Shown piece by piece: positions 51,054 to 58,723 of a DNA stretch of 64,000 nucleotides; position 1 is the stretch's first letter, and each line of letters begins with the position of its first letter. The position numbers and the translations under genes are program-made. The stretch is from CAYWEM01 sp964457225 (GTDB lineage Bacteria; Acidobacteriota; Aminicenantia; UBA2199): positions 432,507-496,506 of the forward strand of contig CAYWEM010000001.1 of NCBI GenBank assembly GCA_964457225.1, in the 5' to 3' direction. The notes beneath the pieces were generated by a model, which was not told the DNA's origin, ran no database searches, and saw nothing but the letters and a program-made list of their open reading frames with translations.

Positions 51054-51610
51054 CAATCCTCCATTATGTGCTTTTCCCTGGTTCTCTGAATTTCTTCAAT
51101 TTTGGCAATAGCCTCATCGACCTGCTTTTGTATTTCATCATAAAACCTGGTTTCTTCGTCTTCACTGATTTCCTTGTCATCCTTCATCTGGCGGCCGGTA
51201 TCACGATAATCGCGGCGGACGTTGCGTACCGATGTCTTGCGTTCTTCAGCGTACTTTTTCAGGGTCTTGATGATTTCCAGGCGCCGCTGTTCATCCAGGG
51301 GCGGAACGAAAAGTTTGATCACCTTGCCGTCGGAAACCGGGTTGATTCCAATGTTAGCGTTGCGGATGGCCTTTTCCACATCAGGGACCAGCTTGACGTC
51401 CCAGGGCTGAACCACGATCAGGTTGGCCTCGGGCACACCCAGGGTGGCCAGCTGATTGAGCGGAGTGGGAACCCCGAAATACTCGACCTGGATGCCGTCA
51501 AGCACCGCAACCGAAGCCCTGCCGGTCCTGAATTTGGCTATTTCCTTGCGGAAGCCTTCGATGATCTGGCTACACTCGTTTTTCAGTTCTTCAAGCAGAT
51601 CCTTGATCAT
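51053..51610 (-). CDS. frr: Ribosome recycling factor
   Basis: A 185-residue factor that, with EF-G, splits post-termination ribosomes. Signature segments: FRTGRASVAVLDGIQVEYFG, PLNQLATLGVPEANLIVVQPWD, IGINPVSDGKVIKLFVPPLDEQRR and the C-terminal helices. The ATG at 51610 is preferred: it has GGAG at the right distance and gives the standard 185-residue length. An ATG 12 bases upstream lacks a site. It overlaps the pyrH end by 20 bases. Confidence 0.97.
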   Translation of the reverse strand: MIKDLLEELKNECSQIIEGFRKEIAKFRTGRASVAVLDGIQVEYFGVPTPLNQLATLGVPEANLIVVQPWDVKLVPDVEKAIRNANIGINPVSDGKVIKLFVPPLDEQRRLEIIKTLKKYAEERKTSVRNVRRDYRDTGRQMKDDKEISEDEETRFYDEIQKQVDEAIAKIEEIQRTREKHIMED

Positions 51611-52343
51611 GGTTTTCTCCATGCAGGGTCACCAGGGTGCCGATGGCCTCTCCTCTGACCGCTTTAAGGATATTGCCGCTCTGCTGCAGGTTGAAGACCA
51701 TGATCAGCAGGCGGTTGTCCTTGCTGAGGGAAATTGCCGTGCTGTCCATTACCTTCAGTTCACGGCTGAGCATTTCCGAATATGAAATGTTGTCGAATTT
51801 GACTAAACCGGCTACCTTACGCGGATCATCGGAATAAATTCCCTCCACCCTGGTGGCCTTGAGCAGAATGTCGGCCTTGATTTCAATGGCCCGCAGCGCG
51901 GCTGCGGTATCAGTGGTGAAAAAAGGATTTCCCGTGCCGGAAACGAAGATGACCACCCTTCCTTTTTCCAGATGACGTACCGCACGGCGGCGAATGAAGG
52001 GTTCAGCCACTGCCTTTACTTCCAAGGCGGAAATCACCCTGGTCAGCAGGCCGTTGTTTTCCAGGGCCGACTGCAGGGCCAGCCCGTTGATGATGGTGGC
52101 CAGCATGCCCATGTAATCGGCGGAAGCACGATCAATGTTGAGATCTGAAGCCGCCGCCCCCCGGAAAAAATTTCCGCCGCCGGTGACAATGGCTACCTGG
52201 ACGCCGAGATCATGAACCTGCTTGATTTCCCGGGCAATCTTGTCGACCACCCCGGGATTGATGCCGAAGTTTTCATCCCCCTGCAAGGCCTCACCGCTGA
52301 GTTTCAGCAGTATACGCCTGTACCTGGGGGCCGGTTCAGCCAT
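51591..52343 (-). CDS. pyrH: Uridylate kinase
   Basis: A 250-residue UMP kinase of the amino-acid-kinase fold, forming UDP. Motifs: KLSGEALQGDENFGI, VAIVTGGGNFFRGA, SADYMGMLATIINGLALQ, FVSGTGNPFFTTDTAAALRA, and TRVEGIYSDDPRK. The start shares its A with the tsf stop (TGATG). The C-terminus carries about ten extra residues past the family norm, overlapping frr. Confidence 0.97.
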   Translation of the reverse strand: MAEPAPRYRRILLKLSGEALQGDENFGINPGVVDKIAREIKQVHDLGVQVAIVTGGGNFFRGAAASDLNIDRASADYMGMLATIINGLALQSALENNGLLTRVISALEVKAVAEPFIRRRAVRHLEKGRVVIFVSGTGNPFFTTDTAAALRAIEIKADILLKATRVEGIYSDDPRKVAGLVKFDNISYSEMLSRELKVMDSTAISLSKDNRLLIMVFNLQQSGNILKAVRGEAIGTLVTLHGENHDQGSA

Positions 52344-52942
52344 CAGGAGTCTTCGCCCACCTGATAACGGATGAAACGCTTGATGACTATGTTTTCTCCC
52401 ACCTTATGAATCACTTCGGACAGCAGGTTCTCGATAGTCTTTTTTTCATCCTTGAAAAAAGCCTGGTGCAGAAGGCAGTTCTCACTGTAGAACTTGCCCA
52501 ACTTGCCTTCAACGATTTTGGCGATTATTTCGGCGGGCTTGCCGCTTTTTTTCAATTGTTCTCCGTAGATGTCACGTTCCTGGGCCAGCACCTCTTCCGG
52601 AATATCCTTTTCTGATATCCAGCGCGGATTCATGGCTGCTATCTGCATGGCGATTTCCTTGAGCAGTCCGAGGAAATCCTCGTTCTTGGCCACGAAATCA
52701 GTTTCACAGCCCAGTTCCAGCAAAACTCCGATACGGTTGTTGGAGTGGATGTACGAACCGACAGCTCCCTGGTTGGTAGCCCGGCCGGCCTTGGCCTTGG
52801 CTTTTTCAAAACCCTTCTTGCGCAGAAGTTCAATGGCTTTGTCCAGGTCATTACCGCTTTCCTCAAGAGCCTTCTTGCACTCAATTATACTGATCCCGGT
52901 CTGCTCGCGCAGTTTTCTGACCAATTCCATGTTTAACGCCAT
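52343..52942 (-). CDS. tsf: Elongation factor Ts
   Basis: A 199-residue nucleotide-exchange factor for EF-Tu, of the short form (about 200 residues) found in several phyla rather than the 280-residue E. coli form. Signature LVRKLREQTGISIIECKKALEESGNDLDKAIELLRKKG at the N-terminus and GVLLELGCETDFVAKNEDF in the core. It directly abuts the rpsB stop, and pyrH overlaps its own stop by one base. Confidence 0.97.
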   Translation of the reverse strand: MALNMELVRKLREQTGISIIECKKALEESGNDLDKAIELLRKKGFEKAKAKAGRATNQGAVGSYIHSNNRIGVLLELGCETDFVAKNEDFLGLLKEIAMQIAAMNPRWISEKDIPEEVLAQERDIYGEQLKKSGKPAEIIAKIVEGKLGKFYSENCLLHQAFFKDEKKTIENLLSEVIHKVGENIVIKRFIRYQVGEDS

Positions 52943-53716
52943 TTAATTCACCGCCTCTTCAGCTGTTTCCAGTGCATCATTTTCATCAGCAGTATCTTCA
53001 ACCTGTTTTTCAGCCATGAACTGTATCTTTTCCCGCTTTTCCAGGCCGGCTTTATAGGCCTCGCCGATCTTGCCGACAAAAAGACGGATGGAGCGGATGG
53101 CATCGTCATTGCCCGGCACCGGGAAGTCGATATCCTCCGGATTGGCATTGGTGTCGACCAGGGCCACAATGGGGATGCCCATTTTTTTCGCTTCCAGCAC
53201 GGCGATGTCTTCAAATATCGAATCGATCACTATCAGCACTCCGGGCAGGCCGTTCATTTTGCGGATCCCCCAGAGATTCTTGTACAACTTGCGGTATACT
53301 TTTTCCAGGCGGGACTGTTCTTTCTTTGACTTGACTTCCCAGCGGCCGTCACGCTTCATTTCATCGAATTCCAGCAGTTTTTCGATACTGTTCTTGATCA
53401 TGCCGAAATTGGTCAGCAGGCCGCCCAGCCAGCGCTTGTTAACGTAATGCAGGCCGGATTCCTCGGCTATTTCGGCAACGATGGCCTGGGCCTGCTTCTT
53501 GGTGCCCACGATCAGGGCTTCCCGGCCGGCTGCAACTTCGTTGATAATAAAATCAAGCGAGACCTTGAACAGGTCTATGGAAACCTGCAGGTCGATGATG
53601 TGAATACCGTTTTTCTTGCCGAAGATATAAGGCTTCATCTTCGGATTCCAGCGCCGGGCCGATTCGCCGAAATGAACTCCGGCCTCGAGCATTTCCCTCA
53701 TGTTTATTGATACCAT
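52943..53716 (-). CDS. rpsB: 30S ribosomal protein S2
   Basis: A 257-residue S2 protein. Signature regions are MREMLEAGVHFGESARRWNPKMKPYIFG, VNKRWLGGLLTNF and IVALVDTNANPEDIDFPVPGNDDAIRS. The C-terminus is acidic and short. ATG 53716 is preferred over one six bases upstream because AAGGA lies seven bases before it. It is third in the rplM-rpsI-rpsB-tsf-pyrH-frr run. Confidence 0.97.
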   Translation of the reverse strand: MVSINMREMLEAGVHFGESARRWNPKMKPYIFGKKNGIHIIDLQVSIDLFKVSLDFIINEVAAGREALIVGTKKQAQAIVAEIAEESGLHYVNKRWLGGLLTNFGMIKNSIEKLLEFDEMKRDGRWEVKSKKEQSRLEKVYRKLYKNLWGIRKMNGLPGVLIVIDSIFEDIAVLEAKKMGIPIVALVDTNANPEDIDFPVPGNDDAIRSIRLFVGKIGEAYKAGLEKREKIQFMAEKQVEDTADENDALETAEEAVN

Positions 53717-53726
53717 GGCCATTTCC

Positions 53727-54131
53727 TTATCTCTTGTGATACTGGGAAGCCTTGCGGGCTTTCAGCAGGCCGTATTTACGGCGTTCTTTCTCGCGGGCAT
53801 CGCGGGTCAGCAAGCCGGCCTTGCGCAGGGAAGATTTAAGCTCAACGTTGAAGTCGAGCAGGGCCCTGGCTATACCGAGCCTGATGGCACCGGCCTGGGA
53901 TGAAACCCCTCCCCCTTCCACTTTGACCCAGACGTCGAAATGATCGACCACGTTGGTGGCCGTGAAAGGTTTCATGATGTCCAGTTTGTGTATTTTCAAG
54001 GGGAAATAGTCTTCGAAAACCCGGTTGGTCTTGTTGACCGTCAGATTTATCGCACCCTTTCCCGGGCGCAGCAACACCCGGGCTACGCTGGTCTTTCTCC
54101 TGCCCGTCCCATTGTATTGAATGATGCTCAA
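53727..54131 (-). CDS. rpsI: 30S ribosomal protein S9
   Basis: A 134-residue S9. Signature GTGRRKTSVARVLLRPG at the N-terminus, GGGVSSQAGAIRLGIARALL in the centre, and the C-terminal tail ARKASQYHKR that reaches the P-site tRNA. A TTG start at 54131 lies five bases after GGAGG; a GTG three bases upstream is too close to that site. Confidence 0.96.
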   Translation of the reverse strand: MSIIQYNGTGRRKTSVARVLLRPGKGAINLTVNKTNRVFEDYFPLKIHKLDIMKPFTATNVVDHFDVWVKVEGGGVSSQAGAIRLGIARALLDFNVELKSSLRKAGLLTRDAREKERRKYGLLKARKASQYHKR

Positions 54132-54151
54132 CACCGCCTCCTATATCTTTT

Positions 54152-54598
54152 CTATATCTTTATGATTTCAGGTTGCTGGGCCTGGTGCCTGTGCTCCGGT
54201 CCGGCATAAACCTTGAGCTTGCGCAGCATGCGGCGATTCAGGTTGTTCTTGGGCAACATGCCTTTGACCGCGTTCATGATGACCCGTTCCGGATGGGTGG
54301 CGCGCATTCTGGCCAGGGTGGTTTCCTTGATGCTGCCGACATAGCCGGAATGCCGGTAATAGACTTTTTGACCTTCCTTGTCACCGGTGGTGGCTATTTT
54401 GTCGGCATTGATCACCACCACGAAATCCCCGCTGTCGAAAAAGGGAGTATAGTAAGGTTTGTCTTTGCCGCGCAGGATGTCGGCCACCCTGGAAGCCAGC
54501 CGTCCCAGGATCATTCCTTCCGCGTCGACCAGCCACCATTTGCGGGCGATGGCCGATTCAGCGGGTAGATAGGTTACATTCTTTGCATTCAGTTTCAT
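54152..54598 (-). CDS. rplM: 50S ribosomal protein L13
   Basis: A 148-residue L13. Signature WWLVDAEGMILGRLASRVADILRGKDKP, HSGYVGSIKETTLARM, ERVIMNAVKGMLPKNNLNRRMLRKLKVYAGPEHRHQAQQP. GAGG before the ATG. First gene of the operon, driven by the promoter at 54626-54654. The L13-S9-S2-Ts-PyrH-Frr order is common but not universal in bacteria. Confidence 0.97.
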   Translation of the reverse strand: MKLNAKNVTYLPAESAIARKWWLVDAEGMILGRLASRVADILRGKDKPYYTPFFDSGDFVVVINADKIATTGDKEGQKVYYRHSGYVGSIKETTLARMRATHPERVIMNAVKGMLPKNNLNRRMLRKLKVYAGPEHRHQAQQPEIIKI

Positions 54599-54625
54599 TT
54601 ATGACCTCAAAGAAAATGAGCCTAC

Positions 54626-54654
54626 AAATTACAACATTTTCGCGACTTTGTCAA
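54626..54654 (-). promoter_or_regulatory. Promoter of the rplM ribosomal-protein operon
   Basis: Minus strand perfect TTGACA (54654-54649), 17-bp spacer, TAATTT (54631-54626); leader about 21 nt with GAGG. Confidence 0.7.
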
Positions 54655-54695
54655 GTTGCCGCCTGGTCCAAAAGACGGACTATCCCCTCCTGTTA

Positions 54696-54724
54696 TTGAT
54701 TCGGCCGGGGAAATCTGCTATATT
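54696..54724 (+). promoter_or_regulatory. Promoter of the DUF507 pair (leaderless)
   Basis: TTGATT (54696-54701), 17-bp spacer, TATATT (54719-54724) with extended TGC; the ATG at 54732 follows seven bases later. Confidence 0.65.
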
Positions 54725-54731
54725 GTAGGGC

Positions 54732-55010
54732 ATGAGATTGAACAAGCAGCAGATCGAACACCTGGCCTTTCACCTGGTCAACGGTCTGCTCAAGGAAAAC
54801 CTGATTATCAGCGAAAACCGGGAGAAAATCCGGGAAGACGTCCAGAACCTGATCGCCCGTGAACTGGAAAAAGAAGATATGCTGGACGAAAAAGTCAGGG
54901 AAATCCTCAAGGACAAATTGAACGAAATCCGCAACACCAACATCGATTATTACGAGATATTCAAGATGGTCAAATCCAAGCTGGCCGAACAGGAAAACAT
55001 CGTACTATGA
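54732..55010 (+). CDS. DUF507 family protein, copy 1
   Basis: A 92-residue, charged, all-helical cytoplasmic protein of the DUF507 family, known mostly from Aquificota, Desulfobacterota and Acidobacteriota-like genomes; its function is unknown. The family pattern is visible: an N-terminal helix LNKQQIEHLAFHLVNGLL, an acidic helix ending in NLIARELEKEDMLDEKVREIL, and the C-terminal IDYYEIFKMVKSKLAEQENIVL. It overlaps copy 2 by four bases (ATGA). Confidence 0.85.
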   Translation: MRLNKQQIEHLAFHLVNGLLKENLIISENREKIREDVQNLIARELEKEDMLDEKVREILKDKLNEIRNTNIDYYEIFKMVKSKLAEQENIVL

Positions 55011-55297
55011 ACCTGAAACTGACCAAGAACAAAATCAACCACCTGACCAGGATCATCACCGATTACATCCAGAACAACGATGAACTCGACTACAACGTTG
55101 AAATCGGCGCCATCCGCTTCAAGATCTATCACCTGATAGTTGAAGAACTGAAGGTTTTCGCTGTAATCGAGGAGCAGGCCCGGGAAAAGATCCTGGCCCA
55201 GAAGAAGAACATTCCCGAAGGTTCGAGGGAGTGGGAAATTCTTTTCCGCAAGTACACCAACGAGGCGCTCAACGGACTCGGACGCATCTGGAACTGA
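55007..55297 (+). CDS. DUF507 family protein, copy 2
   Basis: A 96-residue paralogue of the preceding protein, with the same helical layout: KLTKNKINHLTRIITDYI, then ELDYNVEIGAIRFKIYHLIVEELK, then the basic/acidic C-terminus with a conserved ILFRKYTNEALNGLGRI stretch. It is coupled to copy 1, so the two probably act as a heteromer. Function unknown. It ends ten bases from the convergent receiver-LpxC stop. Confidence 0.8.
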   Translation: MNLKLTKNKINHLTRIITDYIQNNDELDYNVEIGAIRFKIYHLIVEELKVFAVIEEQAREKILAQKKNIPEGSREWEILFRKYTNEALNGLGRIWN

Positions 55298-55307
55298 TCG
55301 GTTCCGG

Positions 55308-56642
55308 CTAGTTTGATTTCAAGTACTTTTCTTTGAGCAGTCGCACCATGGCGGCGTTCTCAGTATGCCCGGTCATCTGGGCGGTGATTCTGGCCCGCAG
55401 GGGCCGTCCCAGTAAATAGAGATCACCGATCAGGTCCAGTATCTTGTGGCGGGCCAGTTCTTCGGGAAAACGTAGTTCGGTGTTGATGATCCTGCCGTTG
55501 TCTATCATGATGAAATTGTTGATCCGGCCCCCGGCGGCCAGCCCCATTTCCACCAGCTTGTTCAATTCCTGCACGAAACCGTAAGTCCGGGCCGGGGCGA
55601 TTTCTCTTTCGAAGTCCTCGGGCCCCTGCATGGTGAAGCTGTATGTCTGCCTGCCCAGGGGCTCGGGATATATGCAGGTGTAATCTATGGCCAGCAGGTC
55701 ATGCGGTTCGATTTTTATATATTTACTGTCCGGACCTTCCTCGCCGAGGAGCAGGACCTGATCAACGCAGAGTTCGCCGATGGTTTCATCCTGTTCCTGC
55801 ACGCCGCATTCCCTGATGAAGTGACAGAACTGAATGGCTGAACCGTCGTCGATCGGTACCTCGCGATTGATCTTGACCGCCAGGTTGGTGATGCCGAAAG
55901 CATGCAGTGCGGACATCAGGTGTTCAATGGTCCGGGCCTCCATGGAATTCCGGACCAGTGAAGTGGCATATCCGGTGGAACGCAGGTATTCTATGGTAGC
56001 CGGAATGAAGCCGGCCTCGGATATGTTTTCAAAACGAATGCCCTGGCCGGCCGGCAGGGGGTTGACGGCCATGCCCGTTTTTTCACCTGAATGAAGCCCG
56101 AGCCCGTAGAAAATACCGCTGTTGCGTACTGTTTTCTGGCGGCGCAGCAAGTCACCGGAGCACTCATCGATCATGAATCCGGCCGTCGGCTTCCGGGCAA
56201 GCTCCTTTTTTTCAGCAGGTGAGAGCTCTTCGCTTTCCCGGCGCAGCATCATTTTCAATTTGCGGTTTTCTTCCAGAACCTGCTGGTATTCCAGAGATCT
56301 CTGCAACACGAAGACCACTTTGTCCAAGCTGAGCGGTTTTTCCAGAAAATCGTAGGCTCCGGCCTTGACTGCCGACACGGCAGCGTTTATCGAGCCATGA
56401 CCGGACATCATGATCACCACTTGCAGGGGTTCCAGGGCCAGCATGCGCTTGAGAACTTCGATACCGTCCATGCCAGGCAACCAGATATCCAGGAAAACGG
56501 CATCCGGCCTGACCAGGCTGAATTTTTCAAGGGCTTCAGGGCCGTCCCCGGCAAAAAAAACCTGGTAGCCCTCGTCTTCCAGGATGGAAGCCAGGGAAAC
56601 CTGAATGTTTTTCTCGTCGTCAACCACCAGTATCTTTTTCAT
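55308..56642 (-). CDS. lpxC: Response-regulator receiver fused to LpxC deacetylase
   Basis: A 444-residue single frame joining two domains. Residues 3-118 are a CheY/NtrC-type receiver: acidic pair D8/D9, phospho-acceptor Asp52 in VFLDIWLPGMDG, MMSGHG (Ser80) and Lys102 in FLEKPL. A charged helical linker runs to about 165. Residues 168-444 are a complete LpxC, the zinc enzyme committing UDP-acyl-GlcNAc to lipid A. Zinc ligands His241 (EHLMSAL), His399 and Asp403 (RHKILDLIGD), the base Glu240, Lys400 and His426 (GHTEN) are all present. So phosphorylation control of lipid A synthesis is plausible. The kinase is unknown. It is leaderless and divergent from the DUF6677-like gene. Confidence 0.95.
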   Translation of the reverse strand: MKKILVVDDEKNIQVSLASILEDEGYQVFFAGDGPEALEKFSLVRPDAVFLDIWLPGMDGIEVLKRMLALEPLQVVIMMSGHGSINAAVSAVKAGAYDFLEKPLSLDKVVFVLQRSLEYQQVLEENRKLKMMLRRESEELSPAEKKELARKPTAGFMIDECSGDLLRRQKTVRNSGIFYGLGLHSGEKTGMAVNPLPAGQGIRFENISEAGFIPATIEYLRSTGYATSLVRNSMEARTIEHLMSALHAFGITNLAVKINREVPIDDGSAIQFCHFIRECGVQEQDETIGELCVDQVLLLGEEGPDSKYIKIEPHDLLAIDYTCIYPEPLGRQTYSFTMQGPEDFEREIAPARTYGFVQELNKLVEMGLAAGGRINNFIMIDNGRIINTELRFPEELARHKILDLIGDLYLLGRPLRARITAQMTGHTENAAMVRLLKEKYLKSN

Positions 56643-56650
56643 GAAACCAG

Positions 56651-56656
56651 ATTATA
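56651..56656 (-). promoter_or_regulatory. -10 element of the receiver-LpxC gene (leaderless)
   Basis: Minus strand perfect TATAAT (56656-56651), eight bases before the ATG at 56642. The -35 position reads TTTTAT, weak. Confidence 0.55.
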
Positions 56657-56743
56657 GGGCAGTTCGCAGGAAAATAAAAGAGCAGAAGTCCGAAACATCC
56701 TGATTAACATCAATTGCCTCGGGACGGCCGAAGCCGGTTTCTC

Positions 56744-56772
56744 TTGTTTCCGGGCTGTTTTTGGGGTAAAAT
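56744..56772 (+). promoter_or_regulatory. Promoter of the DUF6677-like gene (leaderless)
   Basis: TTGTTT (56744-56749), 17-bp spacer, TAAAAT (56767-56772), then five bases to the ATG at 56778. It lies about 90 bases from the divergent lpxC -10. Confidence 0.65.
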
Positions 56773-56777
56773 AGGTC

Positions 56778-57143
56778 ATGCGACCATACCTGATTCTATT
56801 TTCATCCTGGCTGCTGCCCGGCCTGGGTCATTTCATGCTCAAGCGCCGGCTCAAGGCCCTGGTTTTCTTCTGCGGCATAGTCACCATGCTGGTTCTGGGC
56901 CTGCTGATGGGCGGCAAGTTCTACACCCGCGAATCCCTGCATCCCCTGCTGCTGCTGGGCCTGTTCGCCGACTTCGGCAATGGTCTCTTCTACTTCGCCA
57001 TCAAGCTGGCCGGCCTGGCCGCGGGCGACATTCGAGCCGAGACCTTTCACTACGGCACCACTTACCTGGCCGGAGCCGGGTTGCTGAACTACCTGGTGGC
57101 CCTGAACGCCTTTGATATCGCCAGGGGGAAGAAGTCATGCTGA
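56778..57143 (+). CDS. DUF6677-like small membrane protein
   Basis: A 121-residue integral membrane protein with four predicted helices. The pattern SSWLLPGLGHFMLKRRLKALVFF, a GxLMGGKFY loop and the C-terminal FHYGTTYLAGAGLLNYLVALNAFDIARGKK resemble the DUF6677 family of Acidobacteriota-like genomes. Function is unknown. It starts leaderlessly, divergent from the receiver-LpxC gene, and overlaps a second small membrane gene by seven bases. Confidence 0.72.
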   Translation: MRPYLILFSSWLLPGLGHFMLKRRLKALVFFCGIVTMLVLGLLMGGKFYTRESLHPLLLLGLFADFGNGLFYFAIKLAGLAAGDIRAETFHYGTTYLAGAGLLNYLVALNAFDIARGKKSC

Positions 57144-57310
57144 TCAAGAGCCACCTGCTGATAATGCTCGTTTTCGCCCTGATCACCTCGATCATGCTGG
57201 CTTTTATCAGGTGCGAGGAAGCCGCGGCGGTGAAACGATACGCCCTGAAACTGTTTCTCTACATGAGCGGCAGCGTGGTGGCCATAAGCTGGCTGATGCA
57301 CATTCTGTAA
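57137..57310 (+). CDS. 57-residue two-helix membrane protein
   Basis: A short reading frame starting MLIKSHLLIMLVFALITSI and ending ISWLMHIL. It predicts two membrane helices (about 5-24 and 38-56) separated by a charged loop RCEEAAAVKRY. The ATG lies in the last codons of the DUF6677-like gene (seven-base overlap ATGCTGA), and codon use matches neighbours. I do not recognise a family. Coupling suggests the two membrane proteins act together. Confidence 0.65.
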   Translation: MLIKSHLLIMLVFALITSIMLAFIRCEEAAAVKRYALKLFLYMSGSVVAISWLMHIL

Positions 57311-57322
57311 TCAGCCGCCAAT

Positions 57323-58723
57323 TCAGTTTTTATTATCGTGCCGGCCGCCCAGTTTGGCAACCAGGTAGCGCATGGCCCGGTAACTTAATCCCAGCCCGGC
57401 CGCGGCTTTTTTCATATTGCCCTGGCTCAACTTCAGAGCCTCGGCGATTATCTTCCGGCTCAGTTCATCGATGAAATCGTTCAGCTTGAGTTCTCCGTTT
57501 TCCAGGGCGCGACGCCAGTCTTCGCAGGCGGCCGGACCGCTTTTCTTCTGATTGAAGCGGATCTCGGCGGCCAGGCTCGACGCCCTGATCCGGTCGTCCT
57601 GTTCCAGGGCCACAGCTCTCTCGATACAGTTTTCCAGTTCGCGGACATTACCCGGCCAGTCATAGGACTGCAGCAGGGCCAGGGCCTGGTCATCGATACC
57701 GGCCAGGTTCCTGGAAAAGCGCTGATTGAAAATCCTGATGAAATGATCCACCAGCAGGGGAATGTCGTCCCGGCGGCGCCGCAGGGGCGGCACTTCGATG
57801 TTGATCACGTTCAGCCGGTAATAGAGATCGGAACGAAACTCCCCTTTTGCCAGCAAACTGCCGAGGTCGCGGTTGGTGGCTGCTATCACCCTGATGTCGA
57901 TCTTAACTTCCTCGTTTGAACCCACCGGCCTGAGGCAGCGTTCCTGCAGAACGCGCAGCAGTTTTACCTGCATGGCCGGTGACATTTCGCTGATTTCATC
58001 GAGCAAAACCGTGCCGCCGCCGGCTTCCTGCAGAAGTCCCTTCTTGTCCTGAAAAGCATCGGTGAAAGCCCCCTTGCGATGCCCGAACAGTTCGCTCTCC
58101 AACAGGTTTTCCGGCAGGGCTCCACAGTTGATGCTGACGAAAGGCCGGCTGCTGCGCCTGCTCTTGTTGTGAAAGGCCCTGGCGATGAGTTCCTTGCCGG
58201 TACCGCTCTCGCCGGCGATCAATACCGTGGAATCCGTACGTGCCACCGTATCGATCAGCTTGAACAGTTTTTTCATTTCCAGGTTGCGGCCGACCATGCT
58301 TTCATAAGACTGCAGACGCTCTTTCAGGACGACTATCTCCTTTTCAGCATCGAGCCGGCGCAGTGATTTGGCGATGACTATTTTCAATTCCTCGTTGTCA
58401 AAAGGTTTGATGATGTAGTCTTCCGCGCCGAGCTTCATGGCCTCAACGGCATCATTGGTCGAGGCATGGGCGGTCATCAGGATCACCGGAAGATCGGGAT
58501 CGATTTCCTTGATCCGGGCCAGCAGTTCCAGGCCGCCCAGGTCGGGCATCCTGATATCGGAAAGCACCAGGGCGAAATCGTTTTTGTTTATCTTGGCCAG
58601 GGCCGTTGAACCGCTCTCAGCCTGGTCGATGTCATAACCGGCATGCTTGAGAACTATGGAAAGCATGCTGCGCAGGCTTTCTTCATCATCAACTATCAGG
58701 ATGCTCGCTCTTGCTGCAGACAT
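57323..58723 (-). CDS. pilR: Sigma-54-dependent response regulator PilR
   Basis: A 466-residue NtrC-family activator. Receiver (3-118) with the acceptor Asp in LVLSDIRMPDLGG; AAA+ domain from about 140 with Walker A GESGTGKEL and Walker B GGTVLLDEIS; C-terminal Fis-type helix-turn-helix (GNMKKAAAGLGLSYRAMRYLVAKLG). The sigma-54 contact loop reads GAFTDA rather than the common GAFTGA. PilR activates pilin transcription in type IV pilus systems. It overlaps pilS by 28 bases. The target pilin gene is not in the window. Confidence 0.92.
   Translation of the reverse strand: MSAARASILIVDDEESLRSMLSIVLKHAGYDIDQAESGSTALAKINKNDFALVLSDIRMPDLGGLELLARIKEIDPDLPVILMTAHASTNDAVEAMKLGAEDYIIKPFDNEELKIVIAKSLRRLDAEKEIVVLKERLQSYESMVGRNLEMKKLFKLIDTVARTDSTVLIAGESGTGKELIARAFHNKSRRSSRPFVSINCGALPENLLESELFGHRKGAFTDAFQDKKGLLQEAGGGTVLLDEISEMSPAMQVKLLRVLQERCLRPVGSNEEVKIDIRVIAATNRDLGSLLAKGEFRSDLYYRLNVINIEVPPLRRRRDDIPLLVDHFIRIFNQRFSRNLAGIDDQALALLQSYDWPGNVRELENCIERAVALEQDDRIRASSLAAEIRFNQKKSGPAACEDWRRALENGELKLNDFIDELSRKIIAEALKLSQGNMKKAAAGLGLSYRAMRYLVAKLGGRHDNKN

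Noticed and set aside
51611..51622. ATG at 51622 as the start of frr
   Set aside because: It has no ribosome-binding site, whereas ATG 51610 has GGAG and gives the standard 185-residue protein.
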